DNA of 64,000 bases, taken from assembly GCF_004027225.2 (NCBI RefSeq), contig NC_044289.2:8411761-8475760 (forward strand), given 5' to 3'. Every line of letters starts with the position of its first letter. The first letter of the stretch is position 1. Source of the stretch: Strigops habroptila. Lineage: Eukaryota > Chordata > Aves > Psittaciformes > Psittacidae. This document shows positions 13,024 to 25,539 of this stretch, in pieces. The notes beneath the pieces are model-generated. The model was not told the origin of the DNA and did no database searches. It saw only the letters and a list, made by a program, of their open reading frames with translations. A program made the position numbers and the translations under genes.

Positions 13024-13039
13024 AAAAAAAAAAAAAAAA
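13024..13039. repeat. poly(A) tract, A16
   Basis: Sixteen uninterrupted A after 'catttt'. There is no recognisable retroposon body next to it. Confidence 0.95.
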
Positions 13040-15928
13040 TCAAAACTTTCAGCTAGGATAGTCTTTAAAAATATAGATAAAACCCCCCTTACCACTAAAA
13101 TCACACTAATAATAGTTCAAGAACATGTTTGTAAATACACACATGACATATAATATAATGGTCAAATTTCTGGCTTTCCTTACACATTTGTAATTTGATT
13201 TTTAGTAAAGACAATCAAGCTAGTTACACTAGAATAGCAAAAGATAATTAAAGCATAATTTATTCCATACTCTAATTATTCTGAGGCTGTTTGCTAAAGT
13301 ATTCCTATAAAATTATATTGTGGAATAGTGGTTGCATCTTGAGGCTGAAACTTTGCTGACTTATGCACAGAATACGTACTGGTAGGGCAGTAGCACAGAG
13401 CTTTCTTCCAAATGACCGGTGAGCTTGTTTCAGTCGTACGGATCAACACATTTTCTTCCCTGGTGTATGTATGAAGGATGGGGTTATCAGTCGCTCCTGA
13501 ATGTCTCTGATCCATGCTGCCCCTGCGTCCTCCTCTGTGCTTTAAGGTGAGAGCAGCAGAGTTCCTCTTTATTTTTTTCATGTCCTATCGCACAGGCCGT
13601 GGTGTCAACACTCGACATAATAAATACTAATGCAGTCAAGCCAACAACTAATTTCATTGGTAACTCATCGCAAAAGGCAACTAAAAAGCCTATTTTGAAA
13701 CATATGCCTTTGTGGATGTCAAATAGTGATAATTTCCAGTTGACCCCTGCTGGATTCAAGTGAGTGAGTTGGAAGGGATTTAACCTAATCCTAATGCAGG
13801 TTTCTTGAGCAATTAATTCCCTCACACTCAACCCAGGTGAGATTTCCTTTTTTCTGGAAACAGACATTTCAATTTCATTCTTTCATCTCTAGTGGGTAAT
13901 GATGCCAAAAAGTAACATTAGGGATACGTTAGTACTTCAGGTTTTCTGACACTTATTAAAAACTCCATATGACTACACCACTGCCTGTCGAAGTCGCTCA
14001 AGCAGAAACTTTGTGGCACACAGCCATGGAAAACTGTGGATTAGGCACTAATGAACTTGTGTGATCTGCCCTGTTATCTTGTTAAGCTGCAGATCCTCCA
14101 GAGTTCTCTTAACAGTCCAAAAAGAAGGGGGTGACAAAGGGTGTGCATCTCTTCTCAAGTATTATCCAAATAATGGACTGGAGGACACACCACATTTTGC
14201 AAGGAGACTGTGGGATCCCCAAAGATAGATTCTGCCAGGGCAGAAAATAGCAGCTAAAAGCTGAGATTTGCTAAGGAGAAGCATAGTCCAAGCCAGAGTA
14301 TCCTTCTGCCCACAGCGCAGAGCAGGGAATCTATATGAATTAATAGTCAAAATAAGAGTGGCTGCAGATTACTTCATCAACCTGAGTGAACTTTGCCAGG
14401 CTGTGATTTTTCAATATTAATGTTGTTGTGGCCACCTGAATACAGAGTTCAGAAGTGGAACTGCTGCTTCTCAGTGACCAGAGCAGTTTGTATACCACTT
14501 GGGAGTTTTGCAGAGGTCTGTGCTATTGTTGGAAAAGGAGCTGGAAAGTTCTTCCACAAAGTATCAAATATTGCATCTCTTTTTGCAGTGTGAAGTCCTG
14601 GGTCTGGGGAACTGTTGGGGAATAGAGACTGGGACTTGCTGAACTAGGAGAGAACTCTGATGTCAGCCTTGCGTTCACCCGCATGTGTTGCTTCACAGGC
14701 TATCACTGCTCACTAGAAGAAAATCTGCTGCTTCTTGCTATACGGCTTTGTGCTGTGATGGATCACACTAAGCCTTTGTTAGGAATCACTGAATCTCACA
14801 GCTATCTTCACTACATCCTACAGGAGATGAGGCTGGAGCTCTTTTATTTTCTGACCCTGAGGTTTGAATCCACATTCTTCCTTCACAGGAGGGTCCCCCA
14901 CCCACAGAAGTTCATACAAGCACTCACTGTTCTTCCCTGGGGTCCCAGGACTAGAACAAAACCAAATGCTCCCAGTCCTAATCCTCAAACCCAATAATTA
15001 AGACATTCCTTGCTGAACAGAAAGTAGAAGTAACTCAATGACATAAACTGAACCACAGTCCCTGCCCTGCTTCCAGTTTCATTCACTGCCCGCTGGGCAA
15101 GACAGTCATTCCTTTCTCCTCCTTCTCCAGCTCTTCTCCTCTGTGCCCTGACTTGACTCGTGCTAACTTCAGTGAATGTTAAATAAGTAAACCCCAAAAA
15201 TGTCTGAAAAAAATTAAGCAACTGTGTTTTGGTAGCAAATAGGAAAAGAGGAGTCTTTGGGCAAATTAGAAAAGTTGATTCCTACTATTGCATTATTAAA
15301 AAGAGTATTCAGTGTATACTGGGAGAATTTCATCTTATCCATATGTATATCTCTTGCTTTCTGTTTTCTTGGTAAAAATGCCAGTCTGATTCAAGAGTTC
15401 TGCCTTGAGCAAACTGCACAAAAATATTAACATTTCATTAACAGAACATACCTTAATATGTAAATGATGAAACAGGACAAGCTCATTTTTAGAGCAGTAA
15501 TTGCTAAACGCAAGAGGGTCACAAAAGCTGGAATTTTGGTGAGCAACAGACTTGGGACATGATTGTACTGTAAGCTACTACTTTGCTAACAACTTGAAAA
15601 GCAAAGAAAATCCAGTACTTCTGGTCTGAGCTGGATAGAAATTGCTACATGTTTCTGAGGTTAATGAGAGAGAAATTAAGCACATTCACACATGTGGTAT
15701 CTCTGAGCTGTTTCTCTAAGATCTGTTAATGTAGGACAGAAGTAATAAACCAATAAATTAAAGGTTCTTAATTATCATTAGAAAATATTGCTATCTTTAA
15801 ATGCAGATGCAAACTGGGGGAAAAAAGTAAAGAACTTTCAGATTTTAAATTAGCATGAATTAAGGAAAAACACAACTCAGATTTTCTTTCTGTTAGTTTT
15901 AACTGGGGAAATGCTGAATATGCAGTGA

Positions 15929-15951
15929 TTTTTTTTTTTTTTTTTTTTTTT
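15929..15951. repeat. poly(T) tract, T23
   Basis: Twenty-three uninterrupted T, followed by 'acattaataataatagg'. It could mark the tail of a minus-strand retroposed sequence, but no element body or flanking duplication is recognisable to the right, so it is left as a simple homopolymer. Confidence 0.95.
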
Positions 15952-16139
15952 ACATTAATAATAATAGGAAATGGTAGATAGTGGCATCTCCGCACAATTC
16001 TAATTTAATGAGAAACAATAAAATGGTTTTCCAAAGGGGCCTATTTAGGTCCAAGAAAGGGGGATATTAAACTTTCAGGATTTATTTTACTTTCGTTAAG
16101 GTATGCTGATGTGCATTTTCTATGGCTATATTCTATCTG

Positions 16140-16340
16140 CTGATTAGATCTTTTACAATTTCCTTAGTTGAAAGAGAGCTGATATTCCTCAGACTGGATA
16201 ATTTGGAAAAGGCATCAAGCAGGTCACTTTTTTCTAATTGTGGTTGTGTTGATCCACATTGACAAACATTTCCTTTGACTCTGTGCATGATGATGTCATG
16301 AAAGGAAAGGAAAGCCAGTTCTCAACCCACTTGCACAAAT
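16140..16340. promoter_or_regulatory. candidate conserved non-coding block
   Basis: Simple-repeat-free sequence with several developmental motif words: a CRE-like TGATGTCAT (16291-16299), gttgatccacattgaca-like words and an ACAAACA forkhead-like word (about 16262-16268). It ends in a short purine repeat (aaaggaaagg). The texture fits an enhancer. There is no direct evidence of conservation. Confidence 0.25.
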
Positions 16341-16710
16341 CTAGATCTTGTGGAATTTAGAAAAGAAGGAGAATTATAACCCAAGAAAACTCAGGGAAAT
16401 ATCACAGAAGCTTCTTCACACCTCTGCTAGAAAAATCCAAATAGAAAGTGCAGCACACCTTGCAGAGGGTCTGATAAACAGAGAAAATGAGTCGCTGTGA
16501 GGTGGCTGTGTCTGCAGGGTAGATCTGAGACACATCCTTCTGCAATGGAATTTTGCATGAGCTTGCCAAGACATAATTTTTCTCATACTCTAGTAAGCTG
16601 ATAACATGTATTTTGAGGAAAATTTCTTACAGAAGAAGCATCTGCATTGCCTTACAGGAGCAGTAGCTAGGCTTCTACTCTCCTTTTCGGGCTGGGCCTC
16701 CCAGTGTTTT

Positions 16711-16736
16711 TTATATATATGTGTGTGTATGTATAT
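16711..16736. repeat. TA/GT dinucleotide microsatellite
   Basis: Alternating pyrimidine-purine sequence, tatatatat followed by gtgtgtgtatgtata. This is a short compound microsatellite, likely length-variable between individuals. Confidence 0.9.
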
Positions 16737-17609
16737 TCACCTATCTAATTGAATTACTTAAATTCTGCAGCTTAAATGCAAAGTGAGAAATATCCAAGTG
16801 GAAATCTTTTCAGCAATGTTTCTGTTAACAGAAAGTATTTTTCCAATAAGAAAGCATACAGTTATATACCCGGGGTTTTTTCTAGGTTTTTGGTTTTGCT
16901 TGCTTGTTTGTTTTTTTTGTGAAAGCTAATTTGATGGGGGCATTATAGCCAGTCCTGGACCAAGGAAAGCAGAAAGTCTGGGTCTTATCAATATTTCCAT
17001 AAGAATGCATGTGCACCTGGAAGAGAATGGTGCTTGGGCATGAAAATAAGGAAGCCAGATATCTGAATTGAAGAATATTTGCTCTATAGTGTAGATTTAC
17101 AAACATTGTCTTGCACAGTGACTGGAGGCTTTGCTTTTTATCTGAGTGCACACACTAAGCACGAAGGAATCAGTTTCTAACCTCTGATGTTTCTTAGGCA
17201 TGCAGAAATAACAGTGTACTTGACTAAGCCATAAATGCACAAATCTGCATTATGTAGGTAGTTAATTGAGGCATGACTGCATGGTTTCCTCATGGGTTTT
17301 TCTGATTTTAAGAATAGAAGATGTACTGTTGACTGAAGATGTACTTTACTTAGTCTTCAATTAGTGAGGAAATCTAAGGGTATTTTCTTCAGTGATTCAG
17401 GAAGTGATCATGATTGTGTCTTACATCCTTTGTAAGTCCCCTTTGTACACTTTTTTAGGCTAAAAAGCTTTAGGAAGCATACAGAAATTCTCCCCAAATA
17501 TTGGAAACATAACCATTATTACAATTATGTCAATATAGTCAAACATATAGCTTCATATCTGAACATTATTACTATTTAGTATTTTAACACATAACCAGTA
17601 CTGCACTAG

Positions 17610-17648
17610 TTTCTGTAGCGTTTCTGTAGCATTCTGTAGCATTCTGTG
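17610..17648. repeat. short tandem repeat, about 4 copies of a 10-mer
   Basis: Three full and one partial copy of a unit close to TTCTGTAGCA, with a G in place of the final A in the first copy. The periodicity is 10 bp. It superficially recalls the ATTCTATG tail repeat of avian CR1, but the unit length differs and no CR1 body precedes it. Confidence 0.9.
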
Positions 17649-20035
17649 TTTGTTTCCAGCCTTCTCCTTACCCTGGAAATCTGCAATGTACAATTTCCTT
17701 GTGATGTGGTTAGATCTATATATTTAGAAGAAAATCATATGACCCTAGAGATGGCAAAAGGCTCCGAGGCTTAAGACCCATATTCTAATACCAGAAATGG
17801 CCCAGGCTTTGGGATTTCACTGTTACTATGCTCTTTTCACATGACAGTAATACTAAGTGGATTTTTTTCAAGTAATGTGTTTCTATTATTTAACTGAGGT
17901 TTTACTTTGTTAGAAATTCTTCTTATTTACCTATTTTACCTGATATCATTGCATAAATATTTTGTATCTTCCCCCTACTTAACAGCCTATCTCATATAAG
18001 GTTGGGGAGGAGAGCTTTAATTCTTATCATATGATCCCAAACATTAGTCACTGCAGTGCTCTGGGTAGGTTTCAGGGTGCTCTGTTCAGTGCTGTACCGT
18101 TGCTGCTCTCTAATTAGGTTTCAAAGTATGTATTTCCCATAAGTGCGGCAGACTAGGGGAGCAGCATTTGGCCAGTTTTAGCTTAATAAATGAAATATTT
18201 TTTTCAGGAGCAGTAAGAATGATGATTTCCAATCATTCCTTGCTTTGTTTTCAGTGGTTCTGTTTGACATCAATCTCTTGAGACACCTTTTGGGGTAAAT
18301 TTCAGTACGATCAAATTTCATTATGATCAAAAAAATAACATGTATTTGTATTTAAAGCACATAATTGACTATTGGAATTCATATTTAAAACATCATTTTC
18401 AGTTTCCGTTTTCTGTAATGTCTCTTTAGTTCACATCATCTTTTTTTGTTCCAAAGGTCTGTGTTAAAAAATGCTCTTTCTTCTGAAGGACACTTGCTGT
18501 ATAATCCTTTGTTAGGATAACAGGACCATCTGGTCCCATCCATCTCTCTACAATTTGATGCTGGGTTAATTGCACCCTGTCAGCATGCATGATTGACACT
18601 ATGTTTTCTCTCTTCACTAAGAGTAGTCTATTAACAATGCTGTTTGTCTGAATTCTAGGAGATCTTTTCACAGCTGCTTGTGTGGGACCATATACTCTTC
18701 CTAAGTTTTGCTATCAGCCATTACAATGAAAATACATAAAAAGTAAATTAATAATAGATATTCTTAAACTTGGTGGATAGGTGCAACTCAATGCATTCTT
18801 CTCTAAAATGGAATAACCTGGTTTTGTATCAGTAAATCAGAGGGTTCATTATTTCTTTAGCAGAACAAGAATGGGTATCTCCCTTCTAGTGTATTGTCAC
18901 TGCAGCATGCCATGAAGTATCAGGCACAATTCCTCTGGCTTCAGCTGAGTTATATTAATTTATCCTAGCCCTAATCTGACCTCATGTTGTAAAATACTTA
19001 CTACACAATACTTCAGTTTCTCTGTAAATATAAGCAACTGCATAACAATCTGGGCAACTGCTTCGTACACCACATGTGATGTTGCTGTTCCCATTTAGCA
19101 AATACTGTGACAGCTAGGTATGTCCTGGTCGGATGTTTACTCCATTTTAACATTTGGATCTCTGTGTGTTTTGCTTTATTTGAAAGAAAAGGGTTCGCAT
19201 TGTTTCCGTGCAGCTTCATGTGAGTCTAACAATAAGGCCCAAGGTCTTTCACAGGAGTTCTCTGTTTTGCAGTAAGCATTCTCCTGCTCTCGTGGTACCT
19301 GATTTACAGCACATCCACAGTTGGATGACCAAGATTCACTGTTTGCTATTAAAAGAAATGGGGCAACCAATTCATAATTTTAAGGAAAGCCAGTGTAACA
19401 GCTCTATTAGTTTTACAATTCAGTCTTCTCCAAGCTTCAACTTGTTATGTTTAAGTCATTTGACTGAGAGAACTTCAGATTCCATAGTCCTGATCTTTCA
19501 TTGCTTTGCACTTTCTGTTGCCAATACACCCATGCCATAATGGTTTAACATTACACGATAACATTTTGTATCCACTTACTACTTATTTTACATGTGTTGA
19601 CATTAAGCTAAGGAAAATTGTGCGTCATTTTCCAATGCGTAGTTTCTATTCTGAAAATACTTCTGTACTGAGACTTCACTGCTTAAAACTTCTGCAGGGA
19701 TGCCACAAATAAAGCATATACAGGTAAAACAACATGCACAGTGAGCAAGGTGTTAGAAAAATTAAAAAAGGAATTTGGGAATTGGTTGGGAATTCTACAC
19801 TGGACCACTTTCTGAATGGCAATGCCAGTTTCTCCAGACCATCATTTTATTAGAATGTAATGCTTTCAAGGTTTGTTGAGAAATGTTGGAGTTTGGTTTT
19901 TTTCTTATCCACTATCATCTGGTCAAAGTAAGATAGAGGCTAACTTCAGAACATCTGAAGGCATATTAAGAGTAGACATACCCCTCCTCAAGTCGAGGAC
20001 AAATCCCGTGATCACACCCCTCCATCAGATATGCT

Positions 20036-20072
20036 GGGGTGGGTGGGTATCTCTAACCATGGAGCGGGGGGG
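20036..20072 (+). other. G-run cluster with G-quadruplex potential
   Basis: GGGG, GGG and GGG are separated by single T residues (20036-20047), and a run of seven G follows at 20066-20072. The first two loops are 1 nt, while the third loop is 18 nt, longer than the canonical 7. It could form a long-loop quadruplex on the plus strand. It is isolated in an AT-rich setting, with no CpG island or promoter features around it. Confidence 0.6.
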
Positions 20073-23000
20073 ATGCTCTGTAGCTCTGTGATTATGCATC
20101 CAGCTGAAATGTGGGATACACAAGTTCTTCCATTTGCACAAAATGATTCTAAAAGAAGTAACTCGATCTCATACGTACCGTCTTTGTAAAACCACAATGT
20201 GGAGAATCTTGAACACATCCTAGCAGGTGCCCAAACACTTAGCTAACATCTGATTTGGGGAAAGTGCCTTTTTTTTTTTTTTAACAGAAGAGTGGCAGGA
20301 GAGAAAGGCGGGCTTTATCCTAATTCAGAACAGAAAATTTTCTTACTAACTCTACTTTTAATAATTTTTTATTTCTTATTTGTTTATGCTATAATTCTCT
20401 TCTTCAGTAACTTCAGCAAGCTATTTATAGATCTTCAAATCCCAATTCTCTGGTACATGCAGTTGAAAAATACTTCCCTCTCTTCAGTGACTATTAGGCC
20501 TTTACATAACATATGTGCATATCACTTACTTGCTCTAAATTTGGTCTCACATACTCACACTATGAAAATGTTAATCTGTGAACCATTTCATAAAAATTCT
20601 TTCTAGTATTACTGGTGGTTATTATTTATATTGTGTGAGAACAAGAGATAGGTCAATGTCACTTTGTACCAGATGTTACAGCTTTTTGTGAAAAACCCAT
20701 CCCCTTCTCCAAAGACTGTTCAGTCAGGAGCTCTAGTTTTGATTGTCACATCCTAACTGACAAGCTAAGTGCTGTTCCCAATTGTACTGTAACTGAGGCT
20801 GGAATGGGGCTCTTTGTTTTCCCCTTAGATGTTGGATAACTGGCACATCTCCATGTGTGAGGAGATGTGAAGACTCTGCGATATTATCAAACATCATTTC
20901 TAAAGGAAATGACAATTCTTTTTGTTACTTTCATTGGTACTTTTACATGGCAGTTGCTATAATTTAATGTAATTATATCTTTCACTGTTTTTTATTCTTC
21001 TATTGTATATATATTCATGCTTTCTCTGATGATAGTTTTCATTGCAGCTCCTGGTTTTCTTTTAGAGAAATTAACTGATTACCTTGCAGCACCTCAAGAG
21101 ATATGACCCCCTAATATCCTTGCTGGATATTTTTCCATCTCAGGCTTCTCACTGATGAAACAGTAAGATGTCATAACCATTTCTATTCATACTAACTCTG
21201 TCCCCTACCATATTTTGCAATTGTCATGAGAATAGTAGTTCATTGAATTAATCTTGTTCCTAGTCATCAAATTATTATAACTTAGTTTCAGCAAATACAG
21301 TAGCTACTCAAAAAGCACATTACTTTGTAGACCAGGGTGAAATATTGTGCACATACAGCAAATGCGACAAAATTTACCACTTCACTGGGTTTGCAAAAGG
21401 GAGAAAAGGAGAAAGAAATCCCCCCCTTTTTTTCTGCTGTAATATCACTAATTACCTCATTAGCAAAAGGCTATTCCATCAACAGAAATGTGCTTTTTGT
21501 ACATTTTATGCAAGTGACCTTGAAAGTTATATATGAAACAGAGGGTTTGTTGCGCTTTTTTTTGGACCAAAAAACCCCAAATACCTGATGAATGATGCAA
21601 AAGATAGTGGAGAAGAAATAGTTCTAGCTTCAGACTGGAGGCAGGACCACCGCACTCTGAGCAGCAGCAACTCTGACTATGCCTCTAGACCTTGTTAAAT
21701 TCCTCTTGTCTTTGTGTCCTTTGGCAAGTCTGTTGGGCAAGGATCCTATAACCCTTACTACTGCTTTCTACTCCCGTTTTCTTGCCTACCATGTTAAGTT
21801 ACATCAGGAGATCTTAGGGGCACAAAACTGTCTTCTATTATCTTTTGTATCTTGCTTTGTAAAATTTATTGGAAGTGTCTGGTGGAAGCTTTGTAGGTAT
21901 GATAATGTGTGAAGTAGCGTGATTCTGCATAAGTCAAGGTATGTTGATTCATACCAGTGAAGAACCGACCATCACCATGAATTTCTGTCTATAGGAAATA
22001 TTCTCTTCCTGATTTCTGTTGTATGATTATGAAATACAATGTCAGAAGCAGTGGCAGCCTACTAAGTAAAACATGGCTCACTGCAATGTAACATGCATAA
22101 AGTTCTCCCATTTCCACAGAAATTTCCAGGTCCTCTGCCTCCTGTTTTTGGTGCAGGATCGTTTTCACTCATGTCCACCAGTGCACAGTTTTGAAGAATG
22201 TAGCTGTAAAAAGATGTGATCATAATGTAATTCCTACCTACCTGGAAGAAAATAAATGAATATTTCATTTTATTATGGCACATATTGTAGTACTAGAATC
22301 TGTGAAAAGCAGCAGATGAGTTAAAGACTAAGATTGTAACTGTGCATGTTTCTGCAGTATAATTGAGAATATAGTTACCTGCCACTGTGGATACATCCTG
22401 AATACCTGGTAGATTACAAAATTAATAATCTGCTGACTTAGTTCTCTTTATTTTGTCCCTCAGCGGCTTGAACAAATTCCATTCTTGAAATCATAAGCCA
22501 TGTACTGACTGAATCCTAGTTATATTCCCATATTACTTTGTCAGAAATTGATATATTTGATTCTGTTTATGGAAAAAAAAACCAAACACATATAGCACTA
22601 GGCTACTGTGTTGTATTCTTCCCATTCCCATGTGCAGAAAGCGTGTTTCTTTCTAGGAGTTGCAATTGGGATGATTTTTATACAGATGAGACAGGAATGG
22701 AAATTCTCTACATTTTTGTGAACCAATATAGGCCTATTGGCTAAGAATCTGAAATAAAAGCTCAGAAATCAGTTTCCCCAACCAAGAGAGAAAACATGAA
22801 ATATTCTTGGATAATTTGCTATTAAGTCTAATGTTACTCACCAAAATGCAGTGGGGGATCTTAACTGTACTATGGGCAAAATCATGACTGCATCGAAATC
22901 AATGGTAAAGCATGTTTCAAAGCCAGAATTCCACTGTTTCTGGTACTGATGAAAATACTGCTTCAGAATCAAGCACTAAGAGAAAATAACTGGTCTTTTC

Positions 23001-23859
23001 ATCTGCTTTGCAGGAGAACTGATCACCAGGACTTTTAAGCTACAAAGAGAAGGGTATTTGTAGCCACATTCAAATTAGTACTCTCAGGAAAGCTAATAAC
23101 AATTCACTAAAATTGCTAATTTAAATCTATTATGTAAAATAATTTGTCTTTCTGAATTTTCCAATGCAGACAGAATCCAGGTGGTATATTCTCTTCTTAT
23201 CATTTTATACCAAACTCATTGAATCAAACTTTGTTCTTGCAAAGTCTGGACTTTCATCTTATGGGCTCATGCTTCCTACTGTTTGACAGCTCCTGAGCTG
23301 GCTTTTCTCAGAGTAAACTGGAGGGGAGAGAGCATCTGAGGAAAGAATGATCAGCTTATGCTCAAATTTGGTCTCAACAGACCAGGGGAGGTTGACCCAG
23401 TTGTCTTGTGAATCTGAATTAAATCAGAGCTAACAAAACCAGAGGAGGGGTGGCCAGTTACTAGTGGGGAAATTCAGACTAGTTCTGTCAGTGCTAATGA
23501 AGATACTCTAAGCATGCTGCAGTGGAAAGCTCAGCTTTCAATTTGTTGTTGCTTCTGCATATGAAGGTTTAAAAAGCAATCAAGTAGCAGGGATTCTTAC
23601 TGGCTTGTCTCCGCTCCCTGAACAAGTATGAGGTGCCCCTACCTGTGCTTCCTTTCTTACTCAAAGCCAAAATGGGCTTTTAAGTCATAGAAACCAAATG
23701 AAGCGATATAGCAGTGAGGAAAAGAGTGTAGAGTAAAATATAGCTTACGGGATCATGCATTCGTACACTAAAAAATTCTATGTAAGAGTATTTAGCAATA
23801 CATGCAGCTTGTAACAACATGGGGTTGTTTTTTTTTTTTTTCCCAAGTCCAGAGACTGT

Positions 23860-24300
23860 GAGGTTTCACTTTTCACGAAACAGTCATTTTTACAGTGCAC
23901 TTTCGTACTGTCAGAGTTGCTGGAGAAGAAATTCAGTCAGCCATTAAAAGGTGGGAAAGCATCCTGCTGTTATGTATATGAGAGCAGGGCTTTGTCTTGT
24001 CACATGTCAGATACGCAGCAGTAGAGGGAGAGAAAATCGTATTGGTATGTGATGGAGTTTGCAAGATGTCCTCCAAACCTTAATTATTGGAATGTGTCCT
24101 GGGATAAGTGATGCTGTCATTGAACCCTGATTAGTTCAGAGGCAGGGTGGATGCAAGAGGGAGGAAACATAATGTCAGACTGGTTAATTAGCAAGCAAGT
24201 AAGAGCAACCCAAAGTGTACAATCTGATGAGCAATTTGTCACCCACTCATTTTAAATGAGAAATGTGGTATCGCTTTGCATTTCCTTTATATTTTCCATT
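23860..24300. promoter_or_regulatory. candidate conserved non-coding block
   Basis: A 440-bp stretch free of simple repeats and dense in homeodomain-type words: taattattgg (24081-24090), GGAATGTG (TEAD-like, 24089-24096), gattag (about 24130) and ggttaattagc (24182-24192). A perfect palindrome CTCATTTTAAATGAG lies at 24246-24260. Several CpGs are retained in the first part. The texture resembles a vertebrate developmental enhancer. An MIR-like fragment follows about 85 bp later. Confidence 0.33.
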
Positions 24301-24384
24301 TTGAGATCTCTTTATACGTGAACTAAGTTTGTGTCTTCTCTGTGGGGTAAGCAAGTGTTAGTGAGCTTACTACTAGGTGAGATA

Positions 24385-24450
24385 AACTCAGGTCTAAGTG
24401 ACTTGTCCAGAGGTTATACATCAAGATCACTGTTGAAAAACCTGCGGGGC
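24385..24450 (-). mobile_element. probable MIR SINE fragment, minus orientation
   Basis: The segment aaactcaggtctaagtgact, continuing with tgtccagaggttatac, parallels the reverse complement of the MIR core. The MIR segment reads approximately 'ctgaggcacagagaggttaagt' and then 'gacttgcccaaggtcacacagc'. MIR is a tRNA-derived SINE that has been inactive since early amniote or mammalian times. The copy is heavily diverged and truncated at both ends. The identification is by recalled consensus, not alignment. Confidence 0.45.
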
Positions 24451-24459
24451 AGCACATAC

Positions 24460-25385
24460 TCTAACCTGGTTTAGAAATAAGGAAATATGGTGCTGAAAAA
24501 TTAGAGAGATGGAGAAGAATGTAAACTTCAAGGTCAGAATATTTTGTCTGTTGATTATACTGTCCTCAGCACGTGCAAGGTTTCAGTTCATTTAGCATTC
24601 CTAGTGGGCATACAAATTTTTAGAACATGAGTTTGGGGTAAATATATTTTGTGCTATTTTGGTGGTACAAAAGCTACTGAAAGCTGATTTAAACTGGCAA
24701 GTGGGAGTCTCTATCTGCACACAGATATTCTTCAGTGACATGGTGCTGCCAAGTGGCTTCTCTACCTCCCCTTCACTTGCACAGCGAAAACCAGCACTAA
24801 TCCACTGCTGCACTGCACAGTCTGGAGGGTCAAGAACAGCCACACAGAACTGGGAGTAATTTTATTACTGTAGGGATTAGGCTTGGTCAAAATCAGAGAA
24901 AAGTTAAGCATTCTTTCTTCCACCTTTAGATTCCTGGGCTGCATCTCTGAAATGGCTTAGTACTATTTGTGACTGTTGAACTTCTAATATACTTGTGAGC
25001 CATTCTTCCTGACATTAATTATTTGAATGATTCTTGGTACGAGTTATTTGAACATTTCAGGAAAGCAAACCTAGCTCTCAGCAGACTGCTATTTCTTTGT
25101 AAACGCTCAGTAAACATTACCCTTTAAAATGAAGAAGGGTAATCATCCAAACATGTAACTTGGAAGGTGTTCAGCCAAAAAAAGCAGCAAAATCATTTCC
25201 TATTGTTCTTTCACAACGGGAAGATTTTTTTTAGCCTTTGAAAAGTACAGAGTACTTTAGCATTTCCTGGATCACTTTTGAAGACTTGCAGCTTCTGAAG
25301 GAGTCCTTGAGTGATCTTACGAACAAGCAGTGCTTTAAAGCATCATATCGAGCTTTTATAATAATGTCTTCAAGATGTCTATCAT
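24460..25385. other. non-coding stretch, nothing recognised
   Basis: No gene is recognised. Two overlapping frames on opposite strands (24601-24944) are of chance length. The sequence around 24770-24850 is slightly more GC-rich but has no identifiable repeat or site. Confidence 0.5.
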
Positions 25386-25390
25386 TTAAA

Positions 25391-25530
25391 GCCTGAAGAA
25401 GGGCTTGTCTTTCTGAAGGCTTGTCTGTCTTTTGCCAGTCTAATCAGTTGATCTAATAAAAGGCATTACCTCCACCTACAAACTGCATATTTCTCATATC
25501 TTTGGAGCAACACAACCACATTATTACAGT
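25391..25530 (+). mobile_element. ancient amniote interspersed repeat, 3' part
   Basis: The words occur in the order expected for a repeat family common in turtles, crocodilians and birds. They are cctgaagaagggcttgt (25392-25408), gaaggcttgtctgtctttt, a gatctaataaaaggcatta segment with an AATAAAA near 25455, cctccacctacaaactgc, and finally ggagcaacacaaccacatta. In better-preserved relatives the second word reads cgaaagcttgtct and the last reads ggaccaacacggctacaa. This copy is diverged, so the insertion is old. I associate the CTGAAGA...GAAA pattern with Penelope-like retroelements, but I am not certain of the family name. Confidence 0.65.
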
Positions 25531-25539
25531 TACCACCAT

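Larger units (their letters stand above)
11460..16135. other. non-coding stretch with homopolymers and GT-rich DNA
   Basis: No gene is recognised. It contains a GT-rich low-complexity patch at 12477-12537, an A16 tract at 13024-13039 and a T23 tract at 15929-15951. The 126-codon minus-strand frame (13487-13867) and the 104-codon plus-strand frame (14683-14997) are within chance length and encode no recognisable domain. A 'gaggtttgaatcca' word near 14860 loosely resembles the tRNA-like B box or core of old SINEs, but is too short to call. Confidence 0.5.
16345..23855. other. non-coding stretch with microsatellites
   Basis: No gene is recognised. It contains an alternating TA/GT microsatellite at 16711-16736, a decamer tandem repeat at 17610-17648, a T14 tract at 20269-20282, a G-rich cluster at 20036-20072 and a T14 tract at 23828-23841. 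The words at 18921-18955 and 22874-22910 loosely resemble an old palindromic amniote repeat. The 110-codon frame at 19208-19540 and the 104-codon frame at 20292-20606 are of chance length and low complexity. Confidence 0.5.

Noticed and set aside
13740..13840. Possible CR1 tail (gagttggaagggattt)
   Set aside because: Only about 14 bases resemble the CR1 3' region, and none of the surrounding words that should accompany it are present.
13487..13867. 126-codon minus-strand open frame
   Set aside because: Within the chance maximum for this window. The peptide has no recognisable domain, and a second unrelated frame overlaps it.
14683..14997. 104-codon plus-strand frame starting MCCFTGYHC
   Set aside because: Low-complexity, Leu- and Phe-rich peptide without family similarity. 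No splice or promoter context and chance length.
17610..17648. Possible CR1 terminal ATTCTATG repeat
   Set aside because: The unit is 10 bp (TTCTGTAGCA-like), not 8 bp, and no CR1 sequence precedes it.
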